NCBI GenBank assembly: GCA_032191485.1
Contig: JAVDOI010000011.1
Span: 2,079,438-2,143,437, forward strand
Direction: 5' to 3'
DNA from: Leptoclinus maculatus
Lineage: Eukaryota > Chordata > Actinopteri > Perciformes > Stichaeidae
Length of the DNA stretch: 64,000 bases
Below, one piece after another: positions 42,601 to 56,005 of the stretch. Positions within the stretch are counted from its first letter, which is position 1. Each line of letters opens with the position of its first letter. Under the pieces are notes generated by a model. The model did no database searches. It was not told where the DNA came from and saw nothing but the letters and a program-made list of their open reading frames with translations. Position numbers and translations under genes: made by a program.

Positions 42601-45600
42601 TGAGAGAAGGGGGAAGAGAGGTTTCGTTCCCTCTACCTGCGGACCCAGACGCCCCGGCCGAGGCAGGTGAAACACATTAGTTTACAAGGTAAAAGATTGT
42701 GTTTCACGAACTACTGTTTCAAGTTGCAGGGGCTGCCAACTGGCTGCCAGAGTTCTATTATTTATGGGGAGGTATGAATGATTCACGCGTCAAGTGGTTC
42801 CTGAGCGCTGTCGATTATGAGACCTTAAGTGATGGAAGGTATTTGTCCAAGAGGTCGGAGACTGGAGCTCGTACTCAGCGGTCGATAAATTAATCTTGTC
42901 ACAGAATTCACCAGAGCTTGGATGATGAACGCAGTACTGACAGGTGGGATAATTTAGTTTACGTTATGTAATCTACTCGTAGAATTCACATTTAAAACCT
43001 CAGATCAGCCATATTTTCAAAAAGGCGTATTTTTCCTCCAGTAGTATCAAACCATGCAGCTTTGGTTTTTATGTGCCGACATTTTGAGATATCTGGAATT
43101 TCTGCAGTGACCCCAATTTAAATGGGGAGAATTCATTTTTTGTTATGCTCAAAGCATGGGAAAAAAAAATTCTACAGCAACTTGTTTTTCCAGTAAAAAA
43201 TGACCTGGTTATTTAGAATATTGCACTGAGCTCACAGGAACTTCCAAGCAAAGAAACGGTCCGTATGAAAACTGTTCAGGGAGAGGTCTGTGGATTATGA
43301 CCAAAGAGTAACCAAAACATTGATTCTGGAAAGAAATGCTGTGGTTAAGTGTAATGTTTTAAAGGAGAATAGGCATAGAATACCAAAAGCATCTGTGTGG
43401 CTGAGAAAATACTGTTTTTGTAATTTGGGTAAACTGACCTTTAAAAAAAAAAAAAGTATAAAAGTATCGCTGTATCATTCGTTCACATGCTGCTAAAGGG
43501 GAAGTGGAAGTGAAGCAGACATCAAAGTACAGACACTTCACCTCAAGAGTAACGGAATACACCAAAAATAACTTCTCCATCACACCAACACACCGTAATG
43601 TCTGAAGTGAGGAGAAACAGTTCTGGTTACAGCTGAAGGTAAAAGCATCACCTGCGTACCCAGAGCGCAAACAACCGTTGCTATTTTCCCTACATCTGAA
43701 AAAAAAGAGGAAGTAGCAAAAGTTTTCATGTTCCCACTTAAAAAAAAAACGTCTCAGTTCTGCCAAGACCTCTGCAGACACAGAGCGGGAGATCTATCAT
43801 TTCAGCACAATCCCATGAACACATATTTTGTCAGTTACCCACTCAGTTATTTCTAATAGCCGGCCGAGGGTCTGATTAATTAAGAGAGGAATGGTTCGCA
43901 TTACAGATGAGTAATACAGTGCTCCACTGAACACCACGAACTTTTGAGTAAAAAGCTTGAAATTCACGTTATTAACACGGACATTTCGTCCAAAAAGCGA
44001 AAAAAAAAAAAAAGTGAACTGAGTGCAACTGATGCAACAGTTGGCCTGTAAATGTTGAGCTCATCTGATCATAAAAACCGGAGCAGGGTGCGCCTCCTGC
44101 AGGAAACGATCATTTCAAAATGATTAAATGTCTCATTAGATGCTGTTGACGACTCGGGGTCAAGGGTTGGGCCGACTTCCAGCTCTCGTTATACTTCGAG
44201 ATTGAACGATTCCACTTTTGCATCGTGTGCACACGTGAGGCGGAGTTGCACCCAATGTGGCAAAGAAACTGGGATCACGAAGCAATTTCCAAATATAACA
44301 CTTCATCACAGAGCCAGAATCATTTGCTGTTAGAAGGAATTAGTCAGGCTTTGGCGCAGTATGAACAGCTAAATGGCACAAAGGAATTTTTGCAATGCCA
44401 TAAAAGAGAAAGATTGCACAGATTCCACGACGTATAACGAGTAAATAACCAAATATATCCAATCTGAGGTGTGATGCACTGTTTAAAATGACACAATGGT
44501 TATCTAAGGCTACGTCGGTCTGATGGCTCAGCCGGGGCCTTGTGTAACGTGAGGCCCGTGACCGAGTCGCAGGCTGGCACAGCTTGGGCTGGTTAGCAGA
44601 GTGTTCCAACAGAAGCAGAAAAATAAAAAAAAAAAAGGCTCCAACTGCTGTGTGTCTCCAAAGGAGCAGGAGAGTCATCGCTGGGGCCTTCTCATATGCA
44701 GACGGAGAGGTGACGTCCAACCTACTGCCAACCGCCGCCTGCATAACCTTGGAAAAGCCGCACCCAGAGCAGGTCGGTAAGGATGTCCCAAATGATTCCC
44801 ACAACTGCTTCGGCAAAGTATTAATTAACTACAGTAACTCCCTGCACATTGGAAAACCATACTAAGTTCCTGCTCTATTTAACAGCCACTGTGTTGGTGA
44901 ATGTCATCCTCTAAATATTGAAGATGGATGACCGACCGTCTAGAAAAAAGCCCAGACTCTCGTGTCTGTGTTTGCATTGCTTAATCTGAAAACCGTGTGG
45001 CGTGATCCACACACATCTGATGAATGCTCTGCTGTATGAGGAGAGAAATGTAAAGTGGGTGATAAAACAACACCACATTCGACTAAATGAATTCCCCCGC
45101 AATCTCCAGAGATGTGCGGACAAAGACCATTATTATTTCACTACATCTTCACTTCCTTCCCCACCTCTACTTGTGGCTGTTTCAAGTGTTTAGACAGAAC
45201 GTCGTTGACTCTTTATGGGGAGTTCTGAGGGGTCAAGGACGCTGGTAAAAGTGCCATCCCGGCTCCGTCTTTTCAAAACAAAAGGAAACGCAACTGAATA
45301 ATTGAGACAAGGTCAAACAGATCTCTTCCGTACGGTTTCTTTAACACGTGTACAATTGCGACTGGCTCGATCTGTCAAACAACTGGCTGCAGAGCAATTC
45401 ATCTTCCGACCGCAGTCGTCGGGCTCGGCGGAGTGCATGCGCGCTCCGGAGACAGGAATCTGAGCGTGCCGGGGATGGGAATGTGCCCGGGAAAAAAAAG
45501 CAGACAAAGCTGGACGTCGGCCAAACCTCAGCGCACTGTGCAAGAGAGAAGTCAGGATACGATCATACCCCAACCCCCCCACCCCTGGAGCCCCCCCAAC

Positions 45601-48600
45601 TGCAGTCCCATGGAAAGAAAAAAAACAAGAGTGAGTAAGAGAAAGAGACAGACAAAACAAAACAGGAGAGCCTGCAAACGATCACAAAGCACCTCGGTTG
45701 TATGTTACCAACAAGGGGGGAGAGAGGAGAGACAATGTCGAGCAAGTGGTTTCAATAAAGGGGATCACTGTCCTCTCGGCGGACCACTTCACCAACTGTT
45801 TGTCTACAGCAGGCCCCTTCAAGCCCCCTGCAAACCCTTCGCCAAGCGAGGTTCCCTCCGAGGACTTCTTGTGGGACACATAATCCAACAGAACGAATAA
45901 TCCCAACGGGTCATCTGGACCAGCGTATTGTTTCATCGAGGTTCTGGGCCCCGCAGACATCTCCTCAACACACGGGAGTGGAAACAAATCATGATAGATT
46001 GCCGATTTTAATGGCGCCAGCATCCGGGGCCATGAGCGGTGCAAACTGGGGTTCTTCTTCACTATAAACAGCCATAACTCTTTCCCTTTTATTCCTACCT
46101 GAGAGAGTTAGATGGAAAGTTTAATTAGACCTTGTGCAAGATCAGAGTAGAATTAATGGAGGGGAGACAAGATGTAGCTCTCCTTGAAGCCCGAGTACAA
46201 TTCAAAGCCATCACCCAAATTACCATAGCCTGTTAAATGCACCGTGTTCTGTATCTCTGGATTAAGAGGTTAGAAGAACATCAAAACAAGCATTTTTCTC
46301 TTTGTGAGATGAAAGGTAAAAAACAAAAAAATAATTAGCCTATTTGTGAAAAGTATGCTTTGAAGATGCAAAGAAGGGAAATGTATTTTCTTTTCATCAC
46401 TTATCTGTCTTATTTGGGGGACTTCTTAAAGAATTGGAAGGAGACCATAACTGGAGTCAGCCGACTCTGCGTGAGTCTACGGCCTTATCACTGCGCTCTC
46501 TCCACAATTACCTCCAATTACGGCATTCAAATCATGCAGACCATGGAAAGGGGAGCGACCAAGACCCTAAAAAAAACTAAAAATAGATCAAAAACACAAC
46601 AATTCTGTGATTTTTTTTAACAATGTCTGGTAGTGAAAACCTACAGATTCAATGCGTATTACCATTTTTGGACACTTCTTACATCTTAGATCAAAATATC
46701 TTACTTCTGATGGCTTACTTTGTTTTCAGATAACAATGTCAGCTTTTCAAACCTTGATGGCGACGCATCTTTACAAAGGATAAGAGGCAAGAGAACGTTT
46801 TCCAGCCCGTAGAGAAGCATGTAAAGCCTTCAACTGATACGGAAGGAGGGAAAATCCCCCAAATTGGAGACACAAGCTTCGTCTTTCATCCGACAGCTGC
46901 GATACAACACATTGCTACAGCTTAAACTCTCCAGAAGTATAATGAAGTAGTCAGACTCAGCGCCACCTGGACCACTTACAACATAATAAATATATAGCTA
47001 ACAGGACAATACATCAATAATTCAACACACTGAAAGGGAGTGAGTATATTTCACTATTGGATCTTTTTTTTCCACTGGGGTACAGCTATGTACTCTTCAA
47101 CCACTGGTGATGTCCAAGAAAGTATTGTCTTCTTTTGATGCAAATTGTGAAGTGATTTGTCTGGAGCCGTCATAAATATATGTAAATAACGGGGGAGATT
47201 GTTCCAAAGGGCCCAGCATGAGGCGCTCAGTGGGATTTTAACAGATACATGCTAATATCAGGCATCTTCATCTGAAGCCAAGGTTGCTTTCCAAGACTTC
47301 TGGAAGATCTGCGAGAGGCTTTAAAGACTATTATGGCAACCATTTCATAGTTTCTGTCAACCGGTGATAAATGCATGAGATTTCCAGGAGCTGGTGCTGT
47401 ATGAAGATGAAGAGACGCATTAGCAAAGCATCTCAGACTGGATTTGACCTAATTATTATCAAGTCACATCGGAGATGACATCTCTCCCCCATCGCAGTAA
47501 GATAATTCCGTAACCTAGAAATTAACCAAGGTTAAATAATTAGCCTACTGTAACGTTGTTTGTGGCTGATTTAATTATCAATTCGTTAGATCTGGTTTCC
47601 ATCGTGGATAGGGTTGGGAGTTCAGAGAGCTTCAAAGGAAATGTTCCCAGACTTCCCCGTCTACTTGTTTGTTGGTGACAGGGTTCAGGGTTCGATCCAT
47701 TATATTGGTCTCCTTTAGTTCTATCAAGTCAAAACAGGAACCATTGTTTTGTCAACGCCCTGCAAGAATGTCATAAAGTTCGGTTTTCCATTTAGCTATT
47801 GAACTGAAGTTGAACTGAACACATCAATGGCTGGCGGAGCTCTTTGCGAATAAAAATGCTGAGGTGAGAATTCTAAAAAGATGATACTTAACTGCTGTTT
47901 ACTTCATTTCAACAAGCACGAGTGGAGGGACAGCGAGTCAGGAATGTAAGTGCTTGTGTGTTTGGGTGGTGTAGAAACCAGCTTTAATCCAAAACAGGCC
48001 TCGGATTGTTGTGTGAAACCCCCAGCAGCCCCTGTTTATGTGAAAAACCCCTGCAAACATTAATGGTGGGAGGAGCAACAGGGTGGGGGTGGGAATGGTG
48101 TTTGAGTGTGTGAACGGGTGTGTGTGGGGGGGGGTTATGCAGTAGTTGATATTGTTGCTGACCTGTGCTCCAAAAGGAAGCCCAACTGCCACTAAAAGCT
48201 CCTGCTGATCAGACTAAAAGTAAAATAGTAGCTTAAGAGAAAACATGGAACAATGGAGAGAAGTTTGGATGCAGTTCGTTGCACTTTGATGATGTTATAT
48301 ATTTCGAATGGAATAAAAACTGCAAACATCAGAATAGGTGCTGCAGGTCAATGTGTTTTTCCGTGGTTAACGTAAGCGGAAGAGATGTAAACGTTTTGTT
48401 CTACAATTTGTCAGTAAATACGTGTCATAAAAAAGGCATATGCTAACAAGTAGCCAAATGACGCTAACAAAACGTCATCACGTCGAACATGAGTCTATCT
48501 TTAGCTTTTTACTTCTGGCGATTGCATTCACGCTTAAAAAATCCTAAAAGTCGTGTTCATTTGTGGAGATTATCTTGCTGATCGTGTAAGTGTCATAAAC

Positions 48601-48735
48601 CTTTGTTTGCCACAGAGCTTTTTTTCTGCAATAATCCCCAAAAAAATCCCGTCGGCTTTTTGTCGAGGGAACTAACGCGATGTTAAATTTCAGACTGCCC
48701 TACAAACATACGTCATCCCTGCAGCACTCTATCCT

Positions 48736-48935
48736 GTACTAGTTTGGCATTTTGACAAATATGCTTGTTTGTGTTTTTACTAAGAGTAAATGAACGGAGC
48801 AAGCGCGGGGAAGTGGTTAGCTTAATTTAGCTGAAAACTGGAAAGACAAACAGAAATGTGAAAACAACAATTTGGGGGTTTAAGGGGAGTTACGTGCTGT
48901 AACTTCTCCAGACCAAAAACAGTTTACACATCCAT
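48736..48935 (-). repeat. Degenerate dispersed repeat related to 1664-1800
   Basis: The plus strand reads ttggcattttgacaaatatg, then gtggttagcttaatttagct, aactggaaagacaaacag and ggggagttacgtgctgtaac. The minus strand resembles the family seen at 1664-1800 (cagtctttgtgctaagctaag). Divergence is high and boundaries are approximate. Confidence 0.5.
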
Positions 48936-51900
48936 CTATTGCAGCTGTTTTCTGCAAAGAAAGTTCTGATAACTGCCAAACTTCTAGTGCCAAACGGCAG
49001 ACAAGCAAAGTTAGCTATTGTGTTAGCAAGGTAAAGAGTCGGATATTATTCTCAGGAGATGGAGCAGACCAAACCAGAGCGAAGAGGAGAGTGAATACTG
49101 CACTTTCATCAAGAAAAACACAACTCCACATGAATAATAATGTGTCGGTACCTAATTCGTTAGCCGTAACAACTTTATAGAAGCCATTCCGTCAGCCTGC
49201 TTCTGAGTTCTTCTGTCCCTAGAGGCCACCTTGATTAATGCAGCCTAGTCACGCTCTTAGAAATACTGCTTGACATCACAAGTCAACTTGGTTATTCCTG
49301 AGCCAAGAAATCCCCTTTTCTTTTTTTTTAATTTTGCTTTATCGTCATGAAAGAATTTGCTCTTTTTTTGGCGCACCATACATCTGCCGCGGTCATTTAG
49401 GCCTCAGCAGGAACCAGCTTGGCAAGAAAACCCGATCTGAAGACATTCTGAAGGGCAAATGCAAACGAAAAAAAAATGGAGCAATGTTGATGAATTTAAC
49501 ATGAGGTGGCGTAAAAAAGACTTCTGCCAAATGACTTGACAATGAGGGACAGTTTCCCCCCGCTGAGGGCCATTCATGGAAACAGACTGGAGGGCCCTGA
49601 GATAGCTCTGGCCCTCTTTTCTCTTTCTCACACACAAACAGATACAAATGGATGAAAATGCTAAACTGTGCACCAATCACACGGTAGGCTATGACATGCT
49701 CATTCATACATGTGTGATGGTAAGACCACCCCTACCCCCCCCCCCCGTCACACGGCGCACATACCTTCACATGCACTTCGCCACTACAAGGAGGTCTTAC
49801 AAGGCTTCACGTGTTTAACGCTCTCTTATTATCATGAAGATGGGCCTTTTAGAAGTACCATCCATCTTAATTAACAAGCCATTTGTATGCACTTCAGCCT
49901 CCACGACGAAATAGCATGGGAAGAAATCCCGTGGCCAAAGACGAACTCTCGGGCTCTAAGACATCATTAGCGGATTAAGGAAAACAAATTCAATGGCCTT
50001 CCCATGTTGCCTGCACATTTCATTATCTCCCACTGTTCGTGGCAATTCCCAGCCTCATCCTTTGCATTTAACGGATGCAATCCAGAAACTTTCTCCCCAT
50101 TCCTTTAGAGACCCACATAATTTGAGGCACTCTCTTCGTGATTTACGGCCCCCGGGCCCTAACACCAATGCCTCGCTGTCTGTAAAGCCGAAGCGACCGA
50201 CGCATAAGCATGTCGGTTCTGCGGCTACCGAAATGAGTGAATACAATCTCTGCCTTCAGCCGTCAAACGCGAACAAACAAAACGTCAGCCTCAGTACGAT
50301 CTGTTTTCCCTCACCGGTTCCCCCTGGCTAAACGGCTCGCAATAAGAAGAGCTGTTGAAGGATCAGTGTTTTTAAAAGCGGCTCTGCTTTAGGCAGATTT
50401 TCTGGCTTTCCAAAATGGTCACTTCACTTGGTGGTGTGTGTGTGAGTGCATGGGGGTCTTACCATCGGGCCTGTGTCTGCAAAACAAAAAGGAAATGTTT
50501 CAAAAACAGCCTTATGGGTAATTCGCCTCCACAGCCATCGCTTTTTTCTTTTCTTTTCTTTTTTTTCTTTTTCGTCTGGCGGCACGCTTGAACGCAGCTG
50601 AATAACCAAGAGACAATTCGTCTCAATTCCCCATTCAGGAAACCTACAGAGACTATTAATTGTCAACTCATAAAGGCCCCATAGACGCCCCGTGAGAGGA
50701 AGACTTTTTTTTTTCTCACTCCCCGCCTCCTTTCTCTCGGCCTCTACTATCATCCATAACACCTTTAGGTTTTCTCCAGGGTTTAGAGGGTCAGCGTGTG
50801 GGGTCAGAAGGTGATGATTAATTCCTCGCGGCAGTTGCATTGTGGGAGCCCTTGGATACTTTTTGGGGTCAAAACCCCGAGTTTTAGCACAAGGGTGTCA
50901 TTTGTTAGTTGACCTCTTCCTGCAGCTCTGACATGTATTTTGCGGATCAGGGGAAGAAAAGCAGAAGAGGGGACAACTTCTGTTCTTCATTTCTATCGCT
51001 TGTTGTTTAAATAAATTCTCCAGACTTTTACCTCCAAAAAAAAAAAGGACAGGCAGCCCAGACAACAAGACTTGTGGGCATTTGGGAATTTGACAGAAAG
51101 AAATACCCAGACAACAAAAGAGCAATGCTGTCCTGAGTTGGGAAGTGAAACCAGCAATCACTCAAACAAAGGGCTTCTTAAAACGGTGAACACCAAAGTC
51201 TGACAAAGCGAGGAAATTGTTTAGTCTAGCAACACACACAAGAAAAGTCATTATCGATATCTGTGGCAAACAATGTGGGGATGAAACACAAGATATACAG
51301 TGTATCCCAAACTCACTCCACACTGCAGGCAAACACACAAACAGAGCCCTGACAAGTGACATATTAATTCAACATTTACACAACATTTTAAACAATGCAG
51401 GATTGTGTTCCGAACCAAAATCTTTATGAGATATGTTTGGACTGAACCGCTTCGGATAACACAAATACACACATTTTCTTGCAGAGAACAAACAAGCAAA
51501 AGGGGCAAAAACGTAGAGCTCATACTAGATCTGTCAGTGTTTGGGGCAGATCTAACAGGATGTCTTCCACGAGTCCTCGTAATGAAACCAATAGTTACCC
51601 ACAAAACTGTCAGAACCACTTTCATCACTTGGACTCCATGTGACCACGAACCGAGCCGGTATCGCTGCCGTACGGCCGGTCGTGGACGTAATGCGTCAAA
51701 AAATCAAAACATTGGTTTGACGGTTGCACGTCATCCGGGGGCAGGGAGGGGAAACAAGAGCTTCTAAAAAGGTCTAAGCTGGAGGACGTCTGGCTGGTGT
51801 CAGTCAGTGCAGAGAAGAGCATTTAAGTAGGGCAGCGCCGGGGTAAAAAGGGCTTACAGTGTCACATATGATCTAGTCACCGACAGGAACAGTCACCACC

Positions 51901-52144
51901 TCCACCTCCACCCAGTCTAACGCCACGCACCCCCCCTCCCCCCTTCACCGCCACGGCCTGGTATGCATGGACGAAACCAACCACTTGGCGAGACGGGACA
52001 GAGAAAGAGAAGAGGGGATGGGAGGGGGGGGGGGGTGAGAGAGTGGAAAAGGGGAATGAGGGCAGCAATTGAGAGACCAGAGAAAGACAAGTGAGGCCCT
52101 AAAGTCAATTGGGCCTCTTGTCTCTCCCCTCTGCTCCTTTTCTG

Positions 52145-52167
52145 CCCCCCCCCCCCCCCCCCCCCCC
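52145..52167. repeat. C23 homopolymer
   Basis: Pure C run in the probable intron 1, followed by a short CT run. Confidence 0.9.
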
Positions 52168-55100
52168 TCTCTCTTATTTGAGTTCCTCTCTCAGCTGTGC
52201 TGCTGGTTTTTGTTCAGCAGTGTCACAAAGTGATGGACTGATAAGTAGCACCTTTTCACTCAGTTTCATAAATCAACGGTCCAGTGCTGATAGGACGGAT
52301 GTCGCCAGATGTGTTCGGGTCATAGAGGGTAAATGCTAATTCCGCCATGCTTTAATGCTACCTAGCTAGTTACCTAGCTAAATAGCAAACTATGTGCCTC
52401 CAGAGCTGTGAGCAGCTCTCTTCCTGACGAGCGTATGGTCCCCCATGATGATGTGCACAGAGAGCAGCAGTGAATGAGTAAAAAATGAATAACTTAATGC
52501 TTCATCCACTCACTCCCCAACGCTCTGGAGAAGGACGACCTAACTAGCAAACCAGCCAGCCAGCTGCGCGTTTCGGCCCCAAAGACTTGTGTTTTCACCA
52601 TAACAACACACAGAAATCCCCATTTTCTTACCAGTTAAATGACCACGGAAAACAGTTTAATGTCCATTTTATTTCTATGCTTGATGACAATTGAATTCTT
52701 GAGGAATCCCTAAATAAAGGCGTGATAATGAAAGACAAAAATCTGCTATTATCTGCAATATCAGCCTTCAATAACCGCTGTGAGTCAAACTAAAGTCCTT
52801 CCATTCCCTCCGCTCACATGCACATCCCTCTAGTCTCTCCCTCTGTGGGTCTTCATTCCTGTTTCTATTTTTCCACTGCACACCAGAGCTCCTCTTTCAT
52901 TTGACATGTAGCTCAGATTTCAAGTAAATCCAGCTCCGGGCCACCACTGTTTATTCCTACCTGTTTAAACAATAGCCCAAGAGTTAAGAAAAATAATGAG
53001 ATGCTTCTAACACAATAAATGATTCTCTATATCTCCATTATGTGAAGTATATAGCACACCAGACTGTCACACAGCGAGAGGTTTATTTTCCATTACGGCG
53101 ATTCCCATCTGACTCAAAGCTCGGATCGCCAGTGGACCGTTGGATTCTCATCTTTTCGGCCCAGGGAAGAAGGGTTTTCGCTGAGCAGACATTCAAGAAG
53201 TCTGCTTCTCATTCAAACAGTTACGCAGATTCACACCTGGGGAGCTGCTCAGAGCATGCACAGCCCTCTACTGTTGGCTACGAGACGCTTAATTCAAGCA
53301 GTTGTGGCTCGAATGAGCGGCTAAGTGGCTTCCTCAAGGGCACCTAAATGTTATTTATTGAGGAGGTGTTTCTCATTCAAGTTCTCCATGTTTTTACAGC
53401 GTGTCCAGAAATTAAACAAACTGTGGTTTGTAGTTTGTGTAAAGCTAAAGAACCACAGTTCTCCAAGTGCAAGTAGCTAACTGGGAACTCTAGTCAAAAA
53501 GAAAGTGAACATCAAGGCGTTTTGTAATTTGGATTGATGGTTTAGGTACCCACGTTACCGTGACAGCTGTGAGCTGATGGCTTGTTTGAACTTTCATTGA
53601 GCGAGCTAAACTTGCTAAAAACTGGCTAAGAGTGCTAGCTCTCCACTGCAGAGTGCTATCCTCTTACATACTTATTCAGTGTAAAAATGGTTCTTTGTTT
53701 CAATCCATGAAGCTTTAAATCAAGGAAAAAAAAAAATCTACTTTTGAGGAATGTTTTCATAGTTAAGTGTATTTCAGAGAGAGCCTCTCTAACTCTGTAA
53801 CTACCGCCTCTCTGCATGTCTCCACATTGTCTAGGAATGCCTTTTCATAGCACGGTAGCCCTTAAGACTCGGTAGGCCAAAAGAAATCTCTCCGGGCCAG
53901 ATGGTTTGGGCCGGGCAGCGGAGGCATGCCCTCGGAGGAAACGCTGAAAAGCCGGAGCTTTTTTCAGTTTCGCCCCCGAAGCGCCACGCAGTGTTCTGTA
54001 ATACGCCGATTCAAACTCGTTGGGCTGCGTGAAGTTTAATTGAACCACAAGGTGTTAATCCAAGGAAAGAAAATCAACTAATCCAGATTAAGGTCAGCCA
54101 GACGGGGAATGGAATTGTCAAAAGCACTCCCCGGCCTGCTGGGCACCTTTAAGGATCGGGCTCATTACAAGAAAGCCAAAACATGCTCACGAGGAACAAA
54201 CACCACACGGACTGGACGGGTTTTGTCACGCCGTGAGAAGAGTTTGACATAATCTCACACCAATGACTGCTTGTTTCTGCTAAACTACGGATCCAAATCA
54301 GGAAGAGATCAGTGTGGGAAATGTGTGGCTGCACTAATCCGTGAATTGCAATTCTTACAAGAGCGCTGTTAGGTCTCCGAGCAGACGGAGAGCTATTTGG
54401 TAGCGTTAGCAGACGAGTTTGGCATTGGTTTCACTCTCTTATCTTTTGCATTAAAGGCAAACACACTTTCTCACTCAGTGCTTTCTCTCACAAACACAAC
54501 TTTATCTGCATTTCACCGTCTCGCTTCCACCGCCGCTCTTATCTTCTCCCACCGAGGGGGAATGACCGGAGCCAACGACGTATATTAATGAACGCAGCGT
54601 TGAAAAATTCTTAAATAGTTCTCCGTTGCTCTGGTGACAATCCTTTTCTCCGAGAAAATTGCAAGATTATGTCATTTATGTTCATCACATCAATGCAACA
54701 GCGGGACATTTGGTGTGGGCTCACACGGCGCTCACTGAATACCGATAAAGTGTGTGAAAGTATAAAAAAAGTGAATGGATTAATACAGCATACAGTTTAT
54801 ACACTTAATGGGGAAGAATCGGCTACTTAGCAAGTTAGAAGTATAAAAACATTTAATAAATACACTAACATGTAATTGTACGCAGCTACAAGGACATTTT
54901 AAAGTATTTATTTAAAGTATAAAGTACATTATTTGTTAACAATTATAACTTTTCCTACAAAGAGATATTTTATATAACATTTTTTTATCTTCTATGTTTT
55001 GTGCAACACTGGTCCATAACACGATACAATTAAGTCGTAAATTATAAACAAAGTTATCTGACAGATCACTTCATGTTTTCACATCTCTCTCAGAACATAA

Positions 55101-55230
55101 CTTCAAGGCTTTAAAACAACAGATGGGACCGCTGCTTGATAATACATTACAGCTGAGGACGGTGAAACGGTGTTCCAGAGGTGGACATGGATAATGCGTG
55201 CATGCAGCACTCCTCCGTACATTATTGAGT

Positions 55231-55251
55231 GGGGGGGGGGGGGGGGGGGGG
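55231..55251. repeat. G21 homopolymer
   Basis: Pure G run in the probable intron 1. Confidence 0.9.
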
Positions 55252-55972
55252 AGTAAAGGACGCAAATTTGACCAGGCAGCTGTGTTTGGGAAAGGAAACT
55301 ATTCATCACAAAAAAAGAAAAACAGGAGTGATATATGCTCACCCCGACTCTGCGTGTGACGTCTCAATCTGCGACCGTTCTCGTGTGCGACTGCACTCAG
55401 GGATCCATCGCGGGCCCAACGTGACGGATACGCGGCGCTCGGAGGCCTCCGCAATTAGTGCATCAGCAGCTGGGGAGACCATTAGACACTCCTGGGTGTT
55501 TGCTTCATCTCCTTTGTTTAGAGAAGGCTGAACAGCACGGACAAATACAGCCCACTAATGAATGGTGTCTGTCACTGTGAGTGGGGACGACTGGGTGGGA
55601 GCCGGGGGGGAAAGTTTTTAAGGGCACGATGTGAATTTTGGGGCAAAAAAAAAAAAAAAAAAAAAGGCCGAAGTGACGTCAAACAAACTGTGGAGAGCCG
55701 TTCTTGGAAAATCTTATTAAGACGTGTAATTTTTGCAGATGTTCATTATACTTTGGCCAGGGTTAAGAAAATAAGTGGTATTACAGTGCTGCCATTTGTC
55801 TTTGGAGATCATTGGCTGGAGCCTCGACTATGAGCTATTTAGGGCCGTTGTGGCGCATGCGAGGCAATCAAACCCCAAATGTGGACGTAATGTTGGCCCT
55901 GTGAATGCCGTGCACTTTTCTGTGCGTTCAGGCTCCACATTGGAGGATTCAAGTCACTGAATGGGTCACGTC

Positions 55973-55974
<2 letters not shown>

Positions 55975-56004
<30 letters not shown>
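55975..56004. repeat. (TG)15 microsatellite
   Basis: Uninterrupted TG repeat. Confidence 0.95.

Positions 56005-56005
<1 letters not shown>

Noticed and set aside
44340..44816. 158-codon minus-strand open frame examined as a possible upstream fat4 exon
   Set aside because: It lacks cadherin motifs (DxNDN, LDRE, DxD) and has no acceptor and donor in a suitable phase.
45433..46062. Overlapping open frames of 126-155 codons on both strands
   Set aside because: The translations do not resemble any family known to me, and being open on both strands argues for composition rather than genes.
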